NCBI GenBank assembly: GCA_035492055.1
Contig: DATJJR010000099.1
Location: forward strand, 1-56,206
DNA length: 56,206 nucleotides
Reading direction: 5' to 3'
Source: Ga0074130 sp035492055
Lineage (GTDB): Bacteria > Pseudomonadota > Gammaproteobacteria > Burkholderiales > Rhodocyclaceae
Shown here one piece after another: positions 50,459 to 56,206 of the stretch. Within the stretch, counting starts at the first letter, position 1; each line of letters begins with the position of its first letter. Below the pieces are notes generated by a model, which was given only the letters and a program-made list of their open reading frames with translations, ran no database searches and was not told the DNA's origin. A program made the translations under genes and the position numbers.

Positions 50459-50493
50459 TTGGACAGATTGTCCAACGTGCAATAAAAATGGCC
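50444..50493. promoter_or_regulatory. Nested palindromes upstream of the cyo operon
   Basis: The outer repeat GGCCATTTTT (50444-50453) pairs with AAAAATGGCC (50484-50493), 10 bp perfect, 30 bp apart. Inside it lies a perfect 7-bp inverted repeat, TTGGACA (50459-50465) and TGTCCAA (50469-50475), around GAT. The genes on each side diverge (cyoA and an MFS transporter), so a terminator is not expected. A binding site for a dimeric regulator, or a 5'-leader fold, is more likely. The rest of 50406-50686 shows no gene. Confidence 0.6.
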
Positions 50494-50686
50494 CGGAAAT
50501 CCTTGATTTACGAGGCCGGAATGCTACATCAATGAAGAAGATGTGCCGAGACTTTTCATGACACTTCACCATTCTCGATATTTATGTAAGCATAAGCATG
50601 CCTGTTCCGCATTTTAGGTAATGGGCGAGTAGTCCACACTGAAATTCCGAATCTAGGTTTCATTCAGGTAAGAAGGAGGGCAAGCC

Positions 50687-52018
50687 ATGTCGAGCATGAC
50701 TCATAACTATCCTGGCCAAGAAATGGAAGACGGAAAGGTCTGGCGGGCACCGAATGCACATTCGCATGTCGCACCGGGCGAAATTGCCGTCGGCGTAGTC
50801 ATCGGACGAACGTCCGAGTATTTTGATTTCTTCGTCTATGGCCTGGCATCGGTGATGGTTTTTCCGACCGTCTTTTTTCCACATAAGGACACTCTTGACG
50901 GCACGCTGCTGTGCTTTGCCATTTTCTCCTTGGCATTTCTGGCAAGGCCTTTTGGCACGACCTTGTTCATGAATGTGCAGAAACGCTGGGGGCGTAGCGC
51001 CAAACTGACCGCCGCCTTGTTTCTGCTTGGTACGGCTACGGTGAGCATCGGCTTTCTGCCGAACTATGCAACCGCGGGCAGTCTGTCCATTGCCCTGCTG
51101 ATATTGATGCGGACACTGCAAGGCATTGCCGTTGGTGGTTCGTGGGACGGTTTACCTTCGTTGTTGGCAATCAATGCACCGCCGAGCCGACGCGGGTGGT
51201 ATGCCATGCTCGGACAACTCGGTGCGCCGGTGGGATTCCTGATTGCTGGTGGCCTGTTCTTGTATCTGCATCTCAATCTGTCCCAGGCGGATTTTGTCGA
51301 TTGGGGCTGGCGCTATGCTTTCTTCGTCGCATTCTCGATCAACGTGGTCGCCTTGTTTGCGCGCCTGCGTCTCGTGATGACCGACGAATATACGCGCCTG
51401 CTTGAGGAGAGCGAGCTGTCGCCTACGGACGTCAAGGATCTCATTAACGTTCAAGGTGGCAATGTGCTGGCCGGCGCCTTTTCCTCGTTGGCGACTTATG
51501 CCTTGTTCCATCTGGTCACGGTGTTTCCACTGTGTTGGTCGTCGTTGACAGCCACGCAAACGGAAAGTCAGGTGCTGGTCGTGCAACTGGTTGGCGCATT
51601 ATTGGCATTGGGCGCGGTGATTATCTCCGGCTTTGTGGCCGATCGTTTCGGTCGCCTCCGGACGCTTGGTGGTGTGGCCGTGCTCATCGGCATTTTCAGT
51701 CTCGTCGTACCCGGCTTGCTGCAGGGGGGCGGTGCAGCCGAGAATGCCTACATTCTCATTGGCTTCATGCTTTTGGGACTTGGCTACGGGCAGGCACACG
51801 GCGCAATGTCGTCTAATTTCGAACGGCGTTTCCGCTACACAGGTGCAGCCATTACGGCTGATATCGGCTGGCTTATTGGTGCGGCTTTTGCACCACTTCT
51901 GGCACTTGGCTTGTCGGTCAAGTTCGGCACCATCGCCGTGGGCATTTATCTGATGTCCGCTGCGATCTGCACGTTGTTGGCCTTGTACATCAATCGCAAA
52001 CGTGAAGTGAAGGACTAA
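50687..52018 (+). CDS. MFS transporter, metabolite:H+ symporter-like
   Basis: A 443-residue, 12-helix major facilitator protein, closest in feel to the metabolite:H+ symporter (ProP/ShiA-like) group. It shows RTSEYFDFFVYGLASVMVFP in helix 1 and FLARPFGTTLF. A canonical loop 2-3 motif is poorly kept (NVQKRWGRSAKLTA). RTLQGIAVGGSWDGLPSLLA is in helix 4-5 and FVADRFGRLRTLGG between helices 8 and 9. The first about 30 residues form a hydrophilic N-terminal segment. A strong AAGGAGGG precedes ATG 50687. It is divergent from cyoA; its substrate is unknown. Confidence 0.88.
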   Translation: MSSMTHNYPGQEMEDGKVWRAPNAHSHVAPGEIAVGVVIGRTSEYFDFFVYGLASVMVFPTVFFPHKDTLDGTLLCFAIFSLAFLARPFGTTLFMNVQKRWGRSAKLTAALFLLGTATVSIGFLPNYATAGSLSIALLILMRTLQGIAVGGSWDGLPSLLAINAPPSRRGWYAMLGQLGAPVGFLIAGGLFLYLHLNLSQADFVDWGWRYAFFVAFSINVVALFARLRLVMTDEYTRLLEESELSPTDVKDLINVQGGNVLAGAFSSLATYALFHLVTVFPLCWSSLTATQTESQVLVVQLVGALLALGAVIISGFVADRFGRLRTLGGVAVLIGIFSLVVPGLLQGGGAAENAYILIGFMLLGLGYGQAHGAMSSNFERRFRYTGAAITADIGWLIGAAFAPLLALGLSVKFGTIAVGIYLMSAAICTLLALYINRKREVKD

Positions 52019-52042
52019 GTTTGGATTGAAGTAACTGAAGCA

Positions 52043-52072
52043 AAAAAGGCGGCGCTTATGCGCCGCCTTTTT
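52043..52072. terminator. Bidirectional terminator between MFS and dsbD-like genes
   Basis: AAAAAGGCGGCGC (52043-52055) and GCGCCGCCTTTTT (52060-52072) form a 13-bp perfect stem with a TTAT loop. It follows the MFS stop by 24 bp and runs into the stop codon of the convergent dsbD-like gene, serving both strands. Confidence 0.9.
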
Positions 52073-53280
52073 CATTGCTGCTTGAGCGTTTCGATCAGAA
52101 TATCCGGCGTCAGAATCTGCGGCAGGATGCGCACTTCACCGTGCGGTGGATAGTAAAGATAAAGCGGAACACCTTGCCGCTTGAACTCGGCAAGTTTTCT
52201 GGTAATGGCGGCATCTTCATTGGTCCAGTCACCGACCAGATAAACGACACCTTCATCGCGGAAAGCCTGTTTTACCGAAGCATGATTCAATGCGACGCGC
52301 TCATTGACTAGGCAAGTGATGCACCAGTCGGCGGTTAGGTTCACAAATACAGGCGTCCCGGCATTGCGCAGCGCTTGGAGCTTGGCTTCACTGTAGCTTT
52401 CTTTGTGTTCGATACTTTGTGTTGATATTTGCGCGTAGGCAATTGTGGCAGCGCCAATGAGCAGCGCCAGGCTTGCCGCCGTTGCCATGCGGCGACGGCC
52501 CGTACCCCAATGCCGTGTTCGGCCGAAGAGGATTGCGGCAACTGCAATGGCAAGCAAACCGCCCAGTGCCACCGGCCAGATGTGTGTTCCCGCCTGTTGT
52601 GTCAGCACCCAGAGCAACCAAAGTGCAGTGAGATACATCGGAATGGCAAAAAAATGCTTCAATTTCTCCATCCATGCACCGGGTTTCGGTAGCAGTCGCT
52701 GTAGCAGCGGCCAATGACTCAGTAGTAGATATGGCAAGGCAAGCCCGAAGCCCAGTCCCGCGAATATGCCGATGAATTGCAGTGTCGGCTGAGCAAGCGC
52801 GTAGGCAATAGCAGCCCCCATGAAAGGCGCGGTACACGGCGTGGCAACAACAACAGCAAGCACGCCAGTAAAGAAGCTGCCAATGGCGCCGCGATGCTTG
52901 GTGAGGTGTTCGCCAAGTCCGGTAATTGAATTGCCCAGATCGAATACGCCCGAAAGCGACAGCCCGATTGCGAACATCAGCCAGGACAATGTCAGCACAA
53001 AACCCGGCGATTGAAATTGGAATCCCCAGCCGATTTCGCGACCGCCGTTACGCAAGAGCAGCAGCAACGTCGCCAGTCCGAGAAAGGTCAGCATGACACC
53101 AGCGGTGTACGCCCAACCTTGCGTTCGGGTATTGCGATCAGCGTGCGCACCGTGTTGCAACAAAGCGATTGCCTTGATCGACAGCACCGGAAATACGCAG
53201 GGCATGAGATTCAGGATCAGGCCGCCAGCGAGTGCAAAGCACACTGCGGTGATGAAGTCGGGAGAGGTGGGTGCGATCAT
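52072..53280 (-). CDS. DsbD-type thiol:disulfide transporter lacking the N-terminal domain
   Basis: DsbD proteins carry electrons from cytoplasmic thioredoxin across the inner membrane to periplasmic thiol proteins. This 402-residue version has the membrane domain with eight helices and the paired cysteines Cys28 (LMPCVFPVL) and Cys149 (ATPCTAPFMG). A C-terminal thioredoxin-fold domain carries Cys320-Cys323 (ADWCITCLVNE). The periplasmic alpha domain that opens full-length DsbD (about 565-600 residues) is absent, and no signal peptide precedes the membrane region. Upstream sequence holds the efp terminator, so this is a natural short form (ScsB/CcdA-like), not a cut gene. Partners must supply the missing acceptor. 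Confidence 0.88.
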   Translation of the reverse strand: MIAPTSPDFITAVCFALAGGLILNLMPCVFPVLSIKAIALLQHGAHADRNTRTQGWAYTAGVMLTFLGLATLLLLLRNGGREIGWGFQFQSPGFVLTLSWLMFAIGLSLSGVFDLGNSITGLGEHLTKHRGAIGSFFTGVLAVVVATPCTAPFMGAAIAYALAQPTLQFIGIFAGLGFGLALPYLLLSHWPLLQRLLPKPGAWMEKLKHFFAIPMYLTALWLLWVLTQQAGTHIWPVALGGLLAIAVAAILFGRTRHWGTGRRRMATAASLALLIGAATIAYAQISTQSIEHKESYSEAKLQALRNAGTPVFVNLTADWCITCLVNERVALNHASVKQAFRDEGVVYLVGDWTNEDAAITRKLAEFKRQGVPLYLYYPPHGEVRILPQILTPDILIETLKQQ

Positions 53281-53331
53281 GGTCGGATATTACGCGAAGC
53301 GGAAAGCACAAAAAACAAAAAGTACAAAAGC

Positions 53332-53359
53332 AAAACGGGCAGCCGAAGCTGCCCGTTTT
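53332..53359 (-). terminator. efp terminator
   Basis: AAAACGGGCAGC (53332-53343) and GCTGCCCGTTTT (53348-53359) form a perfect 12-bp stem. On the - strand it has a TTCG loop and is followed by T-rich sequence. It lies 31 bp after the efp stop and 51 bp before the dsbD-like start, so efp and the dsbD-like gene are separate units. Confidence 0.85.
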
Positions 53360-53390
53360 CGTGACGCGACTTTATGACGCAAGCGTCAGA

Positions 53391-53948
53391 TTACTTGACG
53401 CGCGCCTTGTATTCGGCGGTGCGCGTGTCGATTTCAATCTTGTCGCCAATTTCAACGAACAGCGGCACCGGCAGTTCAAAACCGGTGTTGATCTTGGCCG
53501 GCTTCATGACCTTGCCCGACGTGTCGCCCTTGACGGCCGGTTCGGTGTAGGTGACTTCGCGCACGACACTGTTCGGCAGTTCGACCGAGATGGCCTTGCC
53601 TTCGTAGAAGACGACTTCGCAAGCCATGCCGTCTTCGAGGTAGTTCAGGGCGTCACCCATGTTTTCGCCGTCGACGTCGTACTGGTTGTACTCGGCATCC
53701 ATGAACACGTAGGCCGGATCGCTGAAGTAGGAGTAGGTCACTTCCTTGCGCTCAAGCTGAACGGTGTCGAACTTGTCGTCGGCCTTGTAGACGGCTTCGC
53801 TCGGTGCACCGGTCAGGAGATTCTTCATCTTCATCTTGACCACGGCGGAGTTACGGCCAGACTTGTTGTATTCGGTCTTTTGGACGACCAGCGGGTTGCC
53901 GTTGACGACGATGACGTTGCCGGAGCGGAGTTCCTGTGCGATTTTCAT
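53391..53948 (-). CDS. efp: Elongation factor P (arginine-rhamnosylated type)
   Basis: EF-P binds the ribosomal E site and relieves stalling at consecutive prolines. The 185-residue product has the KOW domain and two OB domains. The tip residue is arginine at position 32 (NKSGRNSAVVKMKMKNL) rather than lysine, marking the class activated by EarP with rhamnose instead of by EpmA/EpmB. The earP gene is 45 bp upstream on the same strand, confirming this. The product has the DGMACEVVFYEG and VELPNSVVREV segments of the family. Confidence 0.97.
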   Translation of the reverse strand: MKIAQELRSGNVIVVNGNPLVVQKTEYNKSGRNSAVVKMKMKNLLTGAPSEAVYKADDKFDTVQLERKEVTYSYFSDPAYVFMDAEYNQYDVDGENMGDALNYLEDGMACEVVFYEGKAISVELPNSVVREVTYTEPAVKGDTSGKVMKPAKINTGFELPVPLFVEIGDKIEIDTRTAEYKARVK

Positions 53949-53993
53949 GATGCGGCTCGGAGGAAATGGGTGGGTGAAGTAAAGCCCGAAATT

Positions 53994-55088
53994 TTAACGG
54001 TTTTTGCAAAAAAAAGCCAGATTGCCGGCGAGGTTGCCGAGTGCGTCGAGGCGATTTCTCGATGCGGCTGACCAGGCTTGCAGCATCGGCCAAGCGGTGT
54101 CCAATTGATGCCAAGCATGCGCGACTGCATCAAGTTCGGGCGTGATAATGCCGTTCCACAGGCTACTGAGCGCGGTCAATGCTGTCGGTACGGTGTAGTG
54201 CGCCTGGAATTCGGCCAGTTTTGTCCAATGCGCCCGTTCGTCTTGAGGGTAGATGTGCCAAATGAACGGTTTGGCGGCCCAGAGCGCACGACAGAAAGAG
54301 TCTTCGCCACGGACAAAGTTGAGATCGCAGGTCCATAGCAAATCGTCGAAATCACGCTGGGCAACGAACGGCAGGGCATATAGATCCAAGTTGCCACGCC
54401 GGGCATGTTTCGAAAGGTCTTCACCCAGCCACGCCGAAACCTGTGTATGCGCTTTGCCTGCCGCAACGAGACAGTGAACCGGTTCCGCACTGGCTGCCCA
54501 TACGTCCAGCAGCATCGGGAGCGCAGGATTTTCGTAGCAGAACAGGAAGACCCAACGACCCTCGATATTGTCGGTGTATTGCCGTCGTGCGGCCTCGACA
54601 TCGATACTGGCTTGTCGCGCAAGCAAATCGGCTTCCTTCAATACGCCAGCGGTACCCGGCAATATGCCTGGCACGAAGAAATATTTGGTCAGCGGCAGGC
54701 GTGGGTGCGGCGAGGGTTGCAAATGAATGCCTGCGCCCCAGCTTTCGACACAGAGATATTCAAGATTGAGCCAGACGGGCGCGTGTTCCAGCGTGGTCAT
54801 CGCCTGCAGATAGCTTTCCGGCAGCTCGCAGGCGAACGCTTCGATGACGACGTCAGCTGGCATCACCGCCGGAAAGTCGGTGTGCCATTCACATACATCG
54901 ATGCCAGCAATGTTGGTGTTTTGTGTGAGCTGGGCACAGACGGCGATATCGTCCACCCAGAGGCGCACGCGCCAGTCGTGTTCGTCGTGCAACTGGCGAG
55001 CAAGGCGCCAGCACACGCCGATGTCACCGTAGTTGTCGATGACGCGGCAAAAGAGGTCGCAGGTGAGGTGCTTGTCGGGTGTTACCAT
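53994..55088 (-). CDS. earP: EF-P arginine rhamnosyltransferase EarP
   Basis: EarP (formerly DUF2331) transfers rhamnose from TDP-rhamnose to Arg32 of EF-P; it is a GT-B enzyme. The 364-residue protein has the N-terminal DNYGDIGVCWRLARQL block with Asp18 and Asp22, matching the catalytic aspartates of the family. The C-terminal RGEDSFCRALWAAKPFIWHI block has the donor-binding Arg260 and Glu262. TDP-rhamnose must come from rml genes elsewhere. It is divergent from uvrC with only 29 bp between the two start codons, so their promoters must overlap or lie inside the opposing gene. Confidence 0.95.
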   Translation of the reverse strand: MVTPDKHLTCDLFCRVIDNYGDIGVCWRLARQLHDEHDWRVRLWVDDIAVCAQLTQNTNIAGIDVCEWHTDFPAVMPADVVIEAFACELPESYLQAMTTLEHAPVWLNLEYLCVESWGAGIHLQPSPHPRLPLTKYFFVPGILPGTAGVLKEADLLARQASIDVEAARRQYTDNIEGRWVFLFCYENPALPMLLDVWAASAEPVHCLVAAGKAHTQVSAWLGEDLSKHARRGNLDLYALPFVAQRDFDDLLWTCDLNFVRGEDSFCRALWAAKPFIWHIYPQDERAHWTKLAEFQAHYTVPTALTALSSLWNGIITPELDAVAHAWHQLDTAWPMLQAWSAASRNRLDALGNLAGNLAFFCKNR

Positions 55089-55117
55089 CGGCGCGATTCT
55101 ATCGTTGCTTTTTCCGC

Positions 55118-56206
55118 ATGACCGATAAAGCAGAGGCCGCAGGCTTCGACGCCAAGACTTTTCTCTCTACGCTGACCGACGATCCGGGCGTGTATCGCAT
55201 GCTCGGCGAGGACGAGGCGGTGCTTTACGTCGGTAAGGCGAAGAACCTCAAGCGCCGCGTCAGTTCGTATTTCCAGAAGACTGGCCACAGTCCGCGCATT
55301 GCGCTGATGCTGCAGCAAGTCGTAAATGTGGTGACGACGGCAACGCGTTCCGAAGCAGAGGCGTTGATTCTTGAAAACACGCTGATCAAAAAGCTTGCGC
55401 CGAAGTACAACATTCTCTTTCGCGACGACAAGTCTTATCCCTACATCTGCCTCACGGCGAGTGAATTTCCACGCCTGGCCTACCATCGCGGTGCCTTTGA
55501 CCGTAAGGCACGTTACTTCGGCCCATTTCCCAGCGGTCTGGCGGTACGCGAAAGTATTCAACTGATCCAGAAAACGTTCTTGCTGCGAACCTGCGAAGAG
55601 TCGGTATTCCGCAATCGCTCGCGTCCATGTTTGTTGCATCAGATCAAACGTTGCAAGGCGCCCTGTGTCGATTTCATTTCGAAAGAAGACTACGCCCGCG
55701 ATGTGCGCATGGCTGAATTGTTCTTGCGCGGCAAGCATGGTGAAGTGATCGAAGACCTGACGCAGCGCATGCAGGCGGCTGCCGAGGCCATGCAGTTTGA
55801 GCAGGCGGCGCAGTGGCGGGATCAAATCCGTGCGTTGCAGTCTGTGTTACACAAACAGTTCGTCAGCACCACGGGCGACGAGGATGTGGACATTATCGCG
55901 GCCGTTGCTGGCCAGGATGCGTTGTGTATCAATCTGGCGATGGTGCGCGGCGGCCAGCACATGGGCGACAGGTCGCAATTCCCGAAAGGAACATCCAGCG
56001 GTTTGAATGGTGATGAAGCTGAAGGTTTGGTGGCTTTCATTGAGCAGCATTACCTCTTGCATCCACCACCGACGCGCGTGCTGGTTGCCCATGATATTGC
56101 CGAGCAGGTGGTAGCGGTATTTGAAGCAGCTGATCACAAGGTTGTCGTCGCGCAACCACGCAACGAAATGGAACGTGCATGGCTGGCGATGGCGGAAAAG
56201 AATGCC
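55118..56206 (+). CDS. uvrC: Excinuclease ABC subunit C (3' end cut off by window)
   Basis: UvrC makes both incisions around bulky lesions in nucleotide excision repair. The frame is open from ATG 55118 to the last base, giving 363 residues of about 600. The N-terminal GIY-YIG nuclease domain has GVY at 24-26 and YVG at 37-39 (YVGKAKNLKRRV). The four-cysteine cluster reads LRTCEESVFRNRSRPCLLHQ and then IKRCKAPC. A UVR helical motif (about 205-240, EAMQFEQAAQWRDQI) follows. The RNase H-like second nuclease domain begins near the window edge. No clear ribosome-binding site precedes the ATG. Confidence 0.95.
   Translation, partial: MTDKAEAAGFDAKTFLSTLTDDPGVYRMLGEDEAVLYVGKAKNLKRRVSSYFQKTGHSPRIALMLQQVVNVVTTATRSEAEALILENTLIKKLAPKYNILFRDDKSYPYICLTASEFPRLAYHRGAFDRKARYFGPFPSGLAVRESIQLIQKTFLLRTCEESVFRNRSRPCLLHQIKRCKAPCVDFISKEDYARDVRMAELFLRGKHGEVIEDLTQRMQAAAEAMQFEQAAQWRDQIRALQSVLHKQFVSTTGDEDVDIIAAVAGQDALCINLAMVRGGQHMGDRSQFPKGTSSGLNGDEAEGLVAFIEQHYLLHPPPTRVLVAHDIAEQVVAVFEAADHKVVVAQPRNEMERAWLAMAEKNA

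Noticed and set aside
1..56206. CRISPR arrays, insertion sequences, prophage or toxin-antitoxin islands
   Set aside because: No regularly spaced direct repeats, transposase, integrase or phage structural genes were seen; gene order is core-genome throughout. RatA is named after a toxin but sits in its conserved core place beside smpB.

Overview
The window is a 56.2 kb stretch of a Gram-negative chromosome made almost entirely of core genes in long co-directional operons. Gene order points to the Betaproteobacteria. The evidence is pyrH-frr-uppS-cdsA-dxr-rseP-bamA-skp-lpxD-fabZ-lpxA-lpxB-rnhB-trmH, scpA-scpB-rluB-rimP-nusA-infB-rbfA-truB, smpB/ratA-rnfH-guaB-guaA, and an EarP-type elongation factor P. 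The layout fits Burkholderiales or Nitrosomonadales relatives; genus cannot be told from this sequence alone. I see no insertion sequence, prophage, CRISPR array or other sign of a mobile island.

Layout. 1-13.3 kb: UMP kinase (5' end cut off), ribosome recycling, undecaprenyl and CDP-lipid synthesis, isoprenoid synthesis, the RseP and BamA/Skp envelope machinery, and the first lipid A steps, all on the + strand and packed with ATGA overlaps. 13.4-18.1 kb: an NfeD/stomatin membrane pair, a tRNA-Gly(GCC) with a textbook promoter and its own terminator, and a large Cache-HAMP-GAF-GGDEF-EAL c-di-GMP protein. 18.2-21.1 kb: malate:quinone oxidoreductase, a membrane-anchored J-like coiled-coil protein without the HPD motif (- strand), and an M50 protease. 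21.1-31.5 kb: trpS, the ScpAB condensin subunits, rluB, then the rimP-nusA-infB-rbfA-truB operon behind a structured leader. 31.5-35.4 kb: murI, a small secreted two-cysteine protein of unknown role (- strand), rpsO and pnp. 35.4-40.4 kb: dksA and smpB (- strand), ratA-rnfH, guaB-guaA. 40.4-42.4 kb: a divergent LysR regulator and short-chain dehydrogenase. 42.5-50.4 kb (- strand): a cytochrome bo3 quinol oxidase operon, cyoABCD, followed by SURF1, a RegB-type redox sensor kinase, a RegA-type response regulator and a FUSC-family membrane protein. 50.7-56.2 kb: an MFS transporter, a DsbD-type thiol transporter without its N-terminal domain, efp with its rhamnosyltransferase earP, and uvrC (3' end cut off).

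How the parts work together. The first block builds the outer membrane: lipid carriers, lipid A, and beta-barrel insertion. The middle block is translation and transcription machinery. The cyo block is the most informative accessory-like unit: oxidase structural genes, an assembly factor and a quinone/redox-sensing two-component pair look like one transcription unit, which suggests redox feedback on the terminal oxidase. The intergenic region upstream of cyoA carries two nested perfect palindromes beside a candidate promoter.

I did not find a clearly new biological system. The best candidates for a second look are the HPD-less J-like protein, the small secreted cysteine protein, the nested palindromes upstream of cyoA, the cyo-SURF1-RegBA-FUSC arrangement and the rimP leader. 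Several genes use GTG or TTG starts, and these are noted in the individual entries.
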